NCBI RefSeq assembly: GCF_000022905.1
Contig: NC_012590.1
Location: 186,001-250,000 of the forward strand
DNA length: 64,000 bases
Direction: 5' to 3'
Source: Corynebacterium aurimucosum ATCC 700975
GTDB lineage: Bacteria; Actinomycetota; Actinomycetes; Mycobacteriales; Mycobacteriaceae
The notes beneath the pieces are model-generated. The model was not told the DNA's origin. It worked only from the letters and a program-made list of their open reading frames with translations, and made no database searches. Of the stretch, positions 38,978 through 46,741 are shown piece after piece. The number at the start of each line of letters is the position of its first letter. The first letter of the stretch is position 1. The translations under genes and the position numbers were made by a program.

Positions 38978-39313
38978 GTGACAGTCAGTGTCAAAGGTGC
39001 AGGACGGTCCACAATGCTAAAGAATGCCTCGTTAACTACTGAGCGTGGTGAGTGGGTTACCCAAGCTAAGTGCCGCAACGGCGACCCCGATGCACTTTTT
39101 GTGCGAGGTGCTGAGCAGCGAAAAGCTGCGGTGATTTGCCGCCACTGCCCAGTACTCAACGAGTGCCGTGCAGATGCTCTGGATAACCGCGTGGAGTTTG
39201 GCGTGTGGGGCGGCCTCACGGAGCGTCAGCGCCGCGCCCTTCTGCGCAAGAACCCGCACATCACTAGCTGGGCTCACTACCTTGCTGAGGGTGGCGAACT
39301 CATCGGTATTTAG
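38978..39313 (+). CDS. whcA: WhiB-family regulator WhcA
   Basis: The product has 111 residues. The four cysteines that hold the 4Fe-4S cluster are in TQAKCRNGDPDALF, CRHCP and NECRADALDN. GVWGGLTERQRRALLRK is the WhiB turn plus basic DNA-binding tail. The last 75 residues are close to C. glutamicum WhcA, which represses oxidative-stress genes. I chose GTG 38978, with AAGGAG 10 nt upstream; ATG 39014 is possible. The position beside the class A PBP agrees with whcA in other corynebacteria. Confidence 0.9.
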   Translation: MTVSVKGAGRSTMLKNASLTTERGEWVTQAKCRNGDPDALFVRGAEQRKAAVICRHCPVLNECRADALDNRVEFGVWGGLTERQRRALLRKNPHITSWAHYLAEGGELIGI

Positions 39314-39326
39314 TAGCATTGAATCC

Positions 39327-39488
39327 ATGACTAAATGGGAATATGCCACCGCGCCGGTTCTTACGCACGCGACGAAACAAATCCTCGATTCCTGGGGTGA
39401 GGACGGCTGGGAGCTCGTCACCATCACCCCGGGCATGAACCCGGAGAATGTTGTCGCCTATTTCAAGCGCCCTCTGGAGGAATCCTAA
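39327..39488 (+). CDS. DUF4177 small protein
   Basis: The product has 53 residues, with MTKWEYATAPVLTH, DSWGEDGWELVTITPG and VVAYFKRPL. This is the compact pattern of DUF4177 proteins, whose function is unknown. Its stop overlaps the ATG of the RidA gene (TAATG), so the two are co-translated. The same small gene precedes ridA in other corynebacteria. Confidence 0.85.
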   Translation: MTKWEYATAPVLTHATKQILDSWGEDGWELVTITPGMNPENVVAYFKRPLEES

Positions 39489-39946
39489 TGGGTGCGCTTG
39501 CCCGCCTTGAAGAGCTCGGCGTCGAGCTGCCTTCCGTCGCTGTTCCTCTCGCGTCCTATATCCCGGCTACCCAGGTGGGTAACCAGGTCTGGACATCTGG
39601 CCAGCTGCCCGTTGTGGGCGGGGAATTGCCTGCCGCCGGCAAGGTCGGCGCAGAGGTAAGCCTCGACAAGGCACAGGAATTGGCGCGCACGGCGGCGCTG
39701 AACGCATTGGCTGCAATCGATGGCCTCGTCGGGCTTGACCGCATTACCCGCGTGATAAAGGTAGTCGGTTTCGTAGCTTCGGATCCCTCTTTCACGGATC
39801 AGGCCGCAGTTATCAACGGTGCCTCGGATTTCCTCGGTGAGGTCTTCGGGGACGCTGGAATCCACGCGCGTTCTGCGGTGGGGGTAGCGGTCTTGCCGAA
39901 GGATTCCCCCGTTGAGATTGAAATCATCGTAGAAATCGCTGAGTAA
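39488..39946 (+). CDS. RidA-family protein
   Basis: The product has 152 residues with the RidA/YjgF fold. VGNQVWTSGQLPVVGGELPAAGKVGAE and the LAAIDGLVGLDRITRVIKVVGFVASD segment are typical, and HARSAVGVAVLPKDSPVEIE ends it. Family members hydrolyse reactive enamine/imine intermediates from amino acid metabolism, but this long actinobacterial subgroup (about 150 residues) is not well characterised. GGAGGAATCC inside the DUF4177 end serves as the ribosome binding site. Confidence 0.88.
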   Translation: MGALARLEELGVELPSVAVPLASYIPATQVGNQVWTSGQLPVVGGELPAAGKVGAEVSLDKAQELARTAALNALAAIDGLVGLDRITRVIKVVGFVASDPSFTDQAAVINGASDFLGEVFGDAGIHARSAVGVAVLPKDSPVEIEIIVEIAE

Positions 39947-39964
39947 TCGGATAGGGTTAGAACC

Positions 39965-40777
39965 ATGGAGCATCCTGCATATAGCCAACTGCGTCCCGTG
40001 AGCCAGTCCGTCGGTGTCGTGCTGTGTGATAACCCCAGCTACACCGCCTTGGAGGGCACCAATACGTGGATCATCCGCGCCGGAGAAGATTCCCGCGCCA
40101 TTGTGGTCGATCCGGGCCCGGAGGATGAAGGTCACCTCAATGTCGTGACCGCGAAAGCGGGCGAGGTGGCGTTGATTCTTCTTACCCACCGCCATGATGA
40201 TCACGCATCGGGCGCCCAGCGTCTGCGCCAGCTCACCGGCGCCCCCATCCGCTCTTTCGATCCGAATTACTGCAACGGAGGGGACGCGCTTGTCGACGGA
40301 GAAGTGATCACCGTCGACGGCATCACCCCGCAGCTTGAGGTGGTCCATACCCCGGGCCACACCGCAGATTCGACCTGCTTCTTTGTGTGGTCGGCGGAAG
40401 CGAAGAACTCCACGCTGGAGGGCATTCTGACCGGCGATACCATCGCCGGCCGCCACACCGTGCTGCTGTCTGAGACCGATGGTGATTTGGGTGCTTATCT
40501 GAAGACGTTGGATCTTCTTGAAGAGCGTGGCAAGGATGTAGCGCTTTTCCCGGGGCACGGCCCGGACTTGGAGGACACCTCCGCGGTTGCCCGTAAATAC
40601 ATCGACCGCCGCCACCACCGCCTGGATCAGATCAAGGAGGTCCGCGGGCGCCTTGGTGAGGATGTCGACGTCAAGACTCTCGTCGATGAGATGTATGACG
40701 ACGTTGACCCGGTTCTGCGTCACGCAGCTGAGCAGTCGACGCGTACCGCGCTGAAGTACCTCGCAGCCCAGAATTAA
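39965..40777 (+). CDS. Metallo-beta-lactamase-fold hydrolase
   Basis: The product has 270 residues. The metal-binding motif is LTHRHDDHASGA, with further ligands in HTPGHTADS and GDTIAG and the late His in LFPGHGPD. The C-terminal helical part (RRHHRLDQIKEVRGRL and LVDEMYDDVDPVLRHAA) resembles LACTB2/glyoxalase II-type hydrolases. The substrate is not known. It is the last gene of a small operon with the DUF4177 and RidA genes, 18 nt after ridA, and a strong terminator follows. Confidence 0.9.
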   Translation: MEHPAYSQLRPVSQSVGVVLCDNPSYTALEGTNTWIIRAGEDSRAIVVDPGPEDEGHLNVVTAKAGEVALILLTHRHDDHASGAQRLRQLTGAPIRSFDPNYCNGGDALVDGEVITVDGITPQLEVVHTPGHTADSTCFFVWSAEAKNSTLEGILTGDTIAGRHTVLLSETDGDLGAYLKTLDLLEERGKDVALFPGHGPDLEDTSAVARKYIDRRHHRLDQIKEVRGRLGEDVDVKTLVDEMYDDVDPVLRHAAEQSTRTALKYLAAQN

Positions 40778-40788
40778 GGCACTAGATA

Positions 40789-40823
40789 GCAAAATCCCCC
40801 GAGAATTTCTCGGGGGATTTTGC
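40789..40823 (+). terminator. Terminator after the MBL gene
   Basis: GCAAAATCCCCCGAG pairs perfectly with CTCGGGGGATTTTGC around AATTT. It can serve both strands, and glxR ends 54 bp further on. Confidence 0.93.
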
Positions 40824-40876
40824 ATTAGGACAAGCCCAAGGCTGGAGGCAGCATAAGCGGCCTCGGCCTTTAAGGG

Positions 40877-41560
40877 CTAGCGCGCGCGGCGGGCCAAGTG
40901 CTCGGTGTCAACGATGAGCACCGACTTGCCCTCCAAGCGGATCCAGCCGCGGTGGGCGAAGGTGGCCAGCGCCTTGTTTACGGTCTCGCGGGAAGCGCCG
41001 ACGAGCTGGGCGATCTCTTCTTGGGTGAGGTCGTGGTTCACGCGGAGCGCACCACCCTCCTGCACGCCGAAGCGGTTAGCCAGCTGCAGCAGGGTCTTGG
41101 CCACGCGGCCCGGAACGTCGGTGAAGATGAGATCCGCCAGGTTGGCGTTGGTGCGGCGCAGGCGGCGGGCCAACACGCGCAGCAGCTGCTGGGCAATCGC
41201 CGGGTGATCGGCTACCCACTGCTTGAGCATCTCGGAGTTCATCGTGGCGGCGGTAACCTCGGTGACGCACACTGCGGACGAGGTACGCGGGCCCGGATCG
41301 AAGATGGAGAGCTCACCGAACATGTCGGACGGGCCCATCACGGTCAGCAGGTTCTCGCGGCCGTCTGGGGCGTGGCGGGCGAGCTTAATCTTGCCCGAGG
41401 TAATGATGTAGAGGCGGTCTCCCGGCTCACCTTCCTCAAAAATGGTGGTGCCGCGCGGGAAACGGACGGTTTCCATCTGCTCAATAAGGTTCTGTACTGC
41501 TACCGGATCGACGCCCTGGAAAATGCCAGCGCGGGAGAGGATATCCTGTACGCCTTCCAC
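40877..41560 (-). CDS. glxR: CRP/FNR-family global regulator GlxR
   Basis: The product has 227 residues and is almost identical in layout to C. glutamicum GlxR. The cAMP-binding beta roll contains [22 protein letters not shown] and [18 protein letters not shown]. The DNA-binding helix-turn-helix contains [24 protein letters not shown]. With cAMP it binds TGTGA-N6-TCACA-like sites and controls carbon, energy and aromatic metabolism. The gene stands alone between two terminator or promoter regions. A candidate own site lies upstream. Confidence 0.97.
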   Translation of the reverse strand: MEGVQDILSRAGIFQGVDPVAVQNLIEQMETVRFPRGTTIFEEGEPGDRLYIITSGKIKLARHAPDGRENLLTVMGPSDMFGELSIFDPGPRTSSAVCVTEVTAATMNSEMLKQWVADHPAIAQQLLRVLARRLRRTNANLADLIFTDVPGRVAKTLLQLANRFGVQEGGALRVNHDLTQEEIAQLVGASRETVNKALATFAHRGWIRLEGKSVLIVDTEHLARRAR

Positions 41561-41674
41561 TGTTACTCCTTAAAGCCTGCGCAGCCCGGAAAACACTGGG
41601 GACACAAGCTGGTTTGGTTTATGTTGACGCACCTAGACTCCAGTGCGCCACGAGGCACTGCACAACTATCATAC

Positions 41675-41690
41675 AGTGTAATTAGTCACT
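41675..41690. promoter_or_regulatory. Candidate GlxR operator upstream of glxR
   Basis: AGTGTAATTAGTCACT is close to the GlxR consensus TGTGA-N6-TCACA in palindromic form and lies about 115 bp before the glxR start. Autoregulation of glxR is known in C. glutamicum. The match is imperfect. Confidence 0.45.
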
Positions 41691-41726
41691 ATTTCCACCA
41701 ACGTGAAAAATAATCACACGCCTTGG

Positions 41727-41816
41727 TTAATCCTCGAAGGCCGTCGCTTCTAGCTTCTCCATGAGAATGGCAAAGAGCGCGAGGCACAGCGGCACGAAGA
41801 GGACGAGTGAAATCAT
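41727..41816 (-). CDS. Small membrane protein
   Basis: The 29-residue frame MISLVLFVPLCLALFAILME KLEATAFED is one membrane helix with a short acidic tail. GGGAAG lies 3-8 nt before the ATG. It stands between glxR and nth, where I recall small helix-only genes in related genomes. Function is unknown; it may be a single-span regulatory peptide. Support is moderate because of the length. Confidence 0.5.
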   Translation of the reverse strand: MISLVLFVPLCLALFAILMEKLEATAFED

Positions 41817-41853
41817 GCTTCCCATTCTAACCACCGTCACTAGAGTTACTTCT

Positions 41854-42513
41854 ATGTCCCCTGACCTTTCCGCACCGCATGACGACGCTACCGAGGCAGC
41901 GCGTATTGTCCATATCCGTACCGCCCTCGCGGAGGAATATCCCGACGCCGACTGCGAGCTGGATTTCACCTCTCCGCTGGAGCTGCTCGTAGCGACAGTT
42001 CTCTCCGCACAGTGCACGGATGCCCGTGTCAACCAGGTCACCCCGGAGCTTTTTGCTGCCTACCCTTCCGCACCGGATTATGCAGCTGCGGACCGCGCCG
42101 ATCTCGAGCGCATCCTCCGCCCCCTCGGATTCCAGCGCGCAAAGGCTGGCCACTTGTTAGGCATCGGGGAAAAGCTCGTCGCAGATTTCGACGGGCAGGT
42201 GCCCCAAGGGATCGACGAGCTGACCTCCCTGCCGGGCGTCGGCCGCAAAACCGCACTGGTGGTGCGCGGAAATGCCTTCGGGCTACCGGGAATCACGGTG
42301 GACACCCACGTCACGCGCTTAAGCCAGCGGCTCGGTCTGACTGGGGCGAAGACGCCGCGGGCGATTGAGAGGGACGTCGCCAAGCGCGTGCCCGAAGAAG
42401 AACAGACAGTGTTTTCGCACCGCCTCATCCTCCACGGGCGGCGCGTGTGCACCGCCCGGAAGCCGAAGTGCGCGGCCTGCGTCCTTGCGCCATGGTGCCC
42501 GTCGCGGGGTTAA
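41854..42513 (+). CDS. nth: Endonuclease III
   Basis: The product has 219 residues. The helix-hairpin-helix LPGVGRKTALVV contains the catalytic Lys, VDTHVTRLSQRLG contains the catalytic Asp, and the 4Fe-4S cluster cysteines are in C-x6-C-x2-C-x5-C (CTARKPKCAACVLAPWC). It removes oxidised pyrimidines and nicks abasic sites. I chose ATG 41854 (MSPDLSAP) because a TAGAGT hexamer ends 7 nt before it, which fits a leaderless mRNA. An upstream start would overlap the small membrane gene on the other strand. Confidence 0.95.
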   Translation: MSPDLSAPHDDATEAARIVHIRTALAEEYPDADCELDFTSPLELLVATVLSAQCTDARVNQVTPELFAAYPSAPDYAAADRADLERILRPLGFQRAKAGHLLGIGEKLVADFDGQVPQGIDELTSLPGVGRKTALVVRGNAFGLPGITVDTHVTRLSQRLGLTGAKTPRAIERDVAKRVPEEEQTVFSHRLILHGRRVCTARKPKCAACVLAPWCPSRG

Positions 42514-42522
42514 GGTGGAGCA

Positions 42523-43092
42523 ATGAGCCAATATTCTCGGTGGCCTGGATACGTGAAGGCGAGCATCGTTGCCATTGTCGCGCTGGCAGCACTCGCATTC
42601 GTCGGCGTGGTGAATCTCCTTGAAGATGATGAGCCGGAGGTCCCCGTCCCCGAGGCGCAGGAGCAAGAGGTAGCTAAGCGTCCCAAGTGCCCCGAAGGTC
42701 CCATCGCTGGCGTGGACCTTCCCTGCCTGGGCGCGGCCGGTACCGCGGCGGCCAAGAACGTTCAGATCGTCACGGTGTGGGCATGGTGGTGTGAACCGTG
42801 CCGCACGGAGCTGCCCTTCTTCGAAGACCTTGCGCGCTCGCACTCCACGTGGAATGTCGTCGGCGTGCATGCGGATGCCAACGCAGCTAACGGGGCGGCG
42901 CTTTTGAACGATCTGCAGGTCAATATCCCCAGCTACCAGGACGATGATGGAGCCTTCGCTGGCGAGCTCGGGCTGCCGGGCGTCATCCCAATCACCCTCG
43001 TGGTGCGCGACGGCATAGTGGAGGAGAAGTTTATTAAACCTTTTACCTCCGCAGAAGAATTGGAGGAGGCCGTCGAGGAGGTTCTCCAGTGA
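42523..43092 (+). CDS. TlpA/ResA-like membrane-anchored thioredoxin
   Basis: The product has 189 residues. One N-terminal helix (ASIVAIVALAALAFVGVVNLL) is followed by an exported thioredoxin domain with the active site WWCEPCRTELPFF and the cis-Pro region LPGVIPITLVV. Two extra cysteines (KCPEG and LPCLG) may form a structural disulfide. It probably reduces or isomerises extracytoplasmic disulfides. The start is 9 nt after nth, and the stop overlaps the Nudix gene by 4 nt, so nth, this gene and the next probably share an mRNA. Confidence 0.88.
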   Translation: MSQYSRWPGYVKASIVAIVALAALAFVGVVNLLEDDEPEVPVPEAQEQEVAKRPKCPEGPIAGVDLPCLGAAGTAAAKNVQIVTVWAWWCEPCRTELPFFEDLARSHSTWNVVGVHADANAANGAALLNDLQVNIPSYQDDDGAFAGELGLPGVIPITLVVRDGIVEEKFIKPFTSAEELEEAVEEVLQ

Positions 43093-43766
43093 GCCGCCTG
43101 TTTCCCGCGCACGCCCCTGAGTGGCTGCGCCCCGCGCTCGGGGTCGATACCAGCAAGGTACAAGAGCGCCTCATCCGTCACCTCCCGGCCGCTCGGCGCC
43201 GTCGCGAATCGGCAGTGTTGGTGCTGCTGAAAGGCATGAGGTTTGAGGATGGCGAGGTGCTGCTCACGCACCGCTCGCCCTCGATGCGCTCGCACTCCGG
43301 CCAGATTGCATTTCCTGGTGGGCGCAAGGATGAGGAGGACGCCTCGCTTGTCGACGCCGCCCTGCGCGAAGCCGAAGAAGAAACCGGCCTCGACCGCTCC
43401 ACCGTTACTCCTCTTGAACAGTGGGGCAAGCTGGATATCCCGGCGACCGGCAACACCGTGAGCCCAGTCCTGGCGTATTGGCATAAACCGGGCACCGTGT
43501 GGCCGGCGAGTCCGGCGGAAACAGACGACGTCTTTACCGTCCCACTGCGGGAGCTGGCGGATCCTGCCAACCGCCTGATGGTGGGCTTTAGCCGTTGGAA
43601 GGGGCCGGCGTTTCGGACACGCGGCTACCTGGTGTGGGGATTTACAGCGGGAGTGCTGTCCGGGCTCATGGACCACGCGGGGTGGAGCGTGGACTGGGAT
43701 AAGAATCTGGTTCATGATCTGCGTGACTCACTCGATCGCTCTTTGAATAATGAGAAGATAGGCTAG
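43089..43766 (+). CDS. Nudix hydrolase, CoA pyrophosphatase-like
   Basis: The product has 225 residues. The Nudix box is in GGRKDEEDASLVDAALREAE EETGL (GX5EX7REUXEEXGU form). LLTHRSPSMRSHSGQIAFPG before it is the pattern of CoA diphosphatases such as NudL/PCD1. The downstream YWHKPGTVWPASPAETDDVF and VWGFTAGVL segments also fit that group. It may clear oxidised CoA or related nucleotides. GTG start overlapping the thioredoxin stop; GGAGG is inside the preceding gene. Confidence 0.88.
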   Translation: MSRLFPAHAPEWLRPALGVDTSKVQERLIRHLPAARRRRESAVLVLLKGMRFEDGEVLLTHRSPSMRSHSGQIAFPGGRKDEEDASLVDAALREAEEETGLDRSTVTPLEQWGKLDIPATGNTVSPVLAYWHKPGTVWPASPAETDDVFTVPLRELADPANRLMVGFSRWKGPAFRTRGYLVWGFTAGVLSGLMDHAGWSVDWDKNLVHDLRDSLDRSLNNEKIG

Positions 43767-43803
43767 TTCTGCTCCTTTTAGCCCTTTAGAAAGTATTCCC
43801 CCT

Positions 43804-44991
43804 GTGTCCTTAGTCGTTGACGTTCTGATCGTTATTGCCGTGCTCCTCGCCGTGCGCGTGGGCTGGCGGCAGGGCGCTTTAGCGGCGGTCCTCGCAGCGG
43901 TGGGAATCATTGCGGGGTTGGTCTTAGGAACCGTGGTTGCCCCGCTGGTGATGGGGCTGACGGACCAGGCGGCCGTGCGCTTTTTGCTGGCTGTCGGCGT
44001 GCTGATTTTGCTGGTGGGGCTGGGGCAGCTGGTGGGGACGTCGCTTGGTATGGCGCTGCGAGACCGCATGCGAACCCGCTCGGGGCAGCGCGTGGATTCG
44101 TCGATTGGCGCGGTCTTCCAAGCCGCGGCGGCCATCGTGGTGATTTGGCTGGTGTCCTTGCCCTTGGCCTCCAACCTGGGCGGCCAGCCGGGGCAGGCGC
44201 TGCGTGAATCGCGTGTGCTGAGCTCGCTGAATGCGGTGGCGCCCTCGCGCCTGGCGGCGCTGCCGAATGGCTTGGCTGCGCTCCTCAACGAGTCCGGGTT
44301 GCCGCCGTTGGTATCGCCCTGGCAGCGATCTGGCGCCGATGTCGAGGTGGATGCGCCGGCGGTAAACATTGGGGATCCCAAACTCGCAGAACGCGTGCGG
44401 CCATCCGTTATCCACGTGCTGGGTGATGCGGAGGCATGCTCGCGCCGCCTGATGGGTTCGGGCTTTGTTACGGAGCCGGACTACGTCATCACGAACGCCC
44501 ATGTTGTGGCGGGTACGGATAAGGTGCGTCTTGATACCGTGCTCGGGCTCAAGGAGGCGGATGTGGTCTACTACAACTCGGACGTGGACATTGCTGTGCT
44601 ACATAGCCCGGGCTTGGACCTGGAGCCGTTGTCGTGGGCGGAGCAAGCGGCTGCGACGGGGGACGATGCCATCGTCTTAGGCTTCCCGCAGTCGGGCCCG
44701 TTCACGGCGGAGCCGGCGCGCGTGCGCGACCGCCTCACCATCGCCGGGCCGGATATTTACTCCACGGGCCGCGTGGAGCGCGATGCCTACACGGTGCGCG
44801 GCAGCATCCGGCAGGGCAATTCCGGCGGCCCGATGATCAACCCGGAGGGCCAGGTACTCGGCGTGGTGTTTGGTGCCTCGGTGGAGGATTCCGATACGGG
44901 CTATGCACTCACCGCGGACGAGGTGCGCGGCCACGTGGGCGACGTCACGCAGCTTGTCGACGCCATCCCAACCGGCTCCTGCGTCGGCTAG
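43804..44991 (+). CDS. MarP-like membrane serine protease
   Basis: The product has 395 residues. Four N-terminal membrane helices (CvpA-like, residues 5-125) are followed by a periplasmic chymotrypsin-fold protease. Its triad is visible: His in ITNAHVVAG, Asp in NSDVDIAVLHS, Ser in RQGNSGGPMIN. The layout matches mycobacterial MarP, which is needed for acid resistance and peptidoglycan hydrolase activation. Two Cys (EACSRRLM and SCVG near the end) may form the disulfide known in MarP. The GTG start was chosen because the first helix follows at once. Confidence 0.92.
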   Translation: MSLVVDVLIVIAVLLAVRVGWRQGALAAVLAAVGIIAGLVLGTVVAPLVMGLTDQAAVRFLLAVGVLILLVGLGQLVGTSLGMALRDRMRTRSGQRVDSSIGAVFQAAAAIVVIWLVSLPLASNLGGQPGQALRESRVLSSLNAVAPSRLAALPNGLAALLNESGLPPLVSPWQRSGADVEVDAPAVNIGDPKLAERVRPSVIHVLGDAEACSRRLMGSGFVTEPDYVITNAHVVAGTDKVRLDTVLGLKEADVVYYNSDVDIAVLHSPGLDLEPLSWAEQAAATGDDAIVLGFPQSGPFTAEPARVRDRLTIAGPDIYSTGRVERDAYTVRGSIRQGNSGGPMINPEGQVLGVVFGASVEDSDTGYALTADEVRGHVGDVTQLVDAIPTGSCVG

Positions 44992-45131
44992 TTTTCGCGA
45001 GCGCTTTCCCTTGGTCGGCATTAACCCGACCTGTGCCCAACCTTCCCCCTCCGCCATGACACGCCCCATCTAAGCAGGTATTTTCCTCCTCCGGTTGCGG
45101 GGTACACGGTGCTGTTTTAGTCTCTGTGCCC

Positions 45132-46289
45132 ATGGGGGATATCGAAACCTACATCCACCTACGCAACTCGGGGATTGCGCTGGTGGAACATATACCTGGC
45201 ACACCCGATGAGCTCCGCGCGCTCGGAGCGGATACCACCGATGCTGCCGAGCTTGCCGGCCTGCACCAGGTGTACTTCGGCCCCACCCGTTATACGGGTA
45301 AACAACGCAAAGCCCGCCACGCAGCACTTCAACAACGCCACAGCCTGGGCACCCTCACACTCATCGAAACCTACACATCCAAGGTGAAAAAGACCCTGGA
45401 TGCGTGGAACCTCCGAGTCAAACTCGCCGCCACCCCCGCACACCGCATCCCCACCGTAGCCGCCACGCGCCTGAAAGAACTGCGCTCCAAGCGCACAGCC
45501 AAACCAGGTGTGCGCATCACCTACCGCACGCAAGGCCCCAACACGCTTTCCATAACCGACGACGCCACCACGATTGCCAACATGCGCGGCGTACTCGAAT
45601 CCACCAACAACACCGACCTACTCCAAGCCGCCAACGACATCTTCTTCAACAAAGCCTCCGGTACGAAGCCTGCGGTGCGCACCCAAGTCATCGTCACCCT
45701 CAACGAGTTAGACCAGATCATCAACGGCGAGGGTGATGAAATCGAGCTCAACTTGACTAATGGTGGGCGCATGACCGGGGCAGAATTCTTAACCCACAAG
45801 TTTGCCGAAATCGGCTACGCCACCCTCGTCCACCCTCTTGACGGGCCCATCAACACCTGGCGACTAGAACGCGGAGCAAACCTCAACCAACGCCTCACCC
45901 TCCACGCCGAATTCCACACCTGCTCACGCCCAGGGTGCAATAAACCAGCTGATTACTGCCAAGTCCATCATTTGGTGCCGTGGCAAGCAGGTGGCTACAC
46001 CAACATCAACAACCTGACCTTCCTGTGTGCCTACCACAACGGTATTAACGACGATGACCCTTTAAGACCTACCGGACGCGGCTACATGTACCGCCTTAAC
46101 ACCGGCGTTAGCTTCATCCCACCCTGGGGTACCCCAATCACAGCAATGCCGGAATACCAAGAAGCACTAGCCAGACTCAACGCCGAACGGGAAACAGCCA
46201 CAAAGACACAGGCCACAGCCCAAGGATCTGTAACAACACCGGGCACAGTGCCACAACAACCACCAGACCCACCACCCGACAGCAGCTAA
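45132..46289 (+). CDS. HNH endonuclease of the 13E12/DUF222 type
   Basis: The product has about 385 residues. The N-terminal helical part resembles the DUF222/13E12 repeat family. The C-terminal HNH domain has HTCSRPGCNKPADYCQVHHLVPWQAGG and NNLTFLCAYHNGIND. Zn-binding Cys and the His-His pair are present. A Pro/Thr-rich tail ends it. Such genes exist in several copies per genome and behave as mobile or repetitive families; the target is unknown. It interrupts the otherwise conserved order between marP and the hydrolase gene. ATG 45132 was chosen; GTG 45126 is possible. Confidence 0.85.
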   Translation: MGDIETYIHLRNSGIALVEHIPGTPDELRALGADTTDAAELAGLHQVYFGPTRYTGKQRKARHAALQQRHSLGTLTLIETYTSKVKKTLDAWNLRVKLAATPAHRIPTVAATRLKELRSKRTAKPGVRITYRTQGPNTLSITDDATTIANMRGVLESTNNTDLLQAANDIFFNKASGTKPAVRTQVIVTLNELDQIINGEGDEIELNLTNGGRMTGAEFLTHKFAEIGYATLVHPLDGPINTWRLERGANLNQRLTLHAEFHTCSRPGCNKPADYCQVHHLVPWQAGGYTNINNLTFLCAYHNGINDDDPLRPTGRGYMYRLNTGVSFIPPWGTPITAMPEYQEALARLNAERETATKTQATAQGSVTTPGTVPQQPPDPPPDSS

Positions 46290-46366
46290 CACCCACAGCC
46301 ACCACACAGCAACGACAGAAAGGACAGGGCTCACCACCTGCTCCAACATCGGCCCTGATGGAGGAA

Positions 46367-46726
46367 CCCGTCAACCACAGCAACGTTGACGGGCATATCG
46401 GCGATCCTTCAGACACACCACCCGCGGACCGCAACAAGGTACGCGGGAAAACCGGCGAGCCTTATGCCAGCGCCACCCGTCATCCAAAGTCAGGCTGACG
46501 GGCAATCTGGCGATCCCAAGACCCGCTTTACACGCCACCGGATGCAGCAGGAGTAAGGGAGTCTCTTAGCCCTTAAAGGACGAAGCTCATCAGCCGAAGC
46601 CAGACTGACGGGCACTTCGGCGATCCCAAGCCCCGCTGCACGTGCAGCCGGGAGTAGCAGGAGCAACGGGGGTTTCTAAGCCCTTAAAGGGCGAAACCCG
46701 CCAACCGGAAAATGGTTGACGGGTTG
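46367..46726. repeat. Array of ~110-bp repeats with GACGGG hairpins
   Basis: Between the HNH gene and dppDF, units start near 46381, 46491 and 46601 with a period of 110 bp, plus a partial unit at 46711. Each begins with TGACGGGCA...GGCGATCC. Units 2 and 3 are alike throughout (GATCCCAAG-CCCGCT, AGCAGGAG, TAAGCCCTTAAAG). The GACGGG of each unit closes a hairpin with an upstream arm, for example CCCGTCAAC/GTTGACGGG at 46367-46393 and CCCGTCA/TGACGGG at 46476-46502. The last hairpin (46695-46726) may also terminate the dpp operon. Confidence 0.75.
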
Positions 46727-46741
46727 GCCGGAGAGATTGGG

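Noticed and set aside
46367..46726. CRISPR array at the 110-bp repeats
   Set aside because: Units are too long and similar throughout, with no short constant repeats separated by unique spacers, and no cas genes are near.
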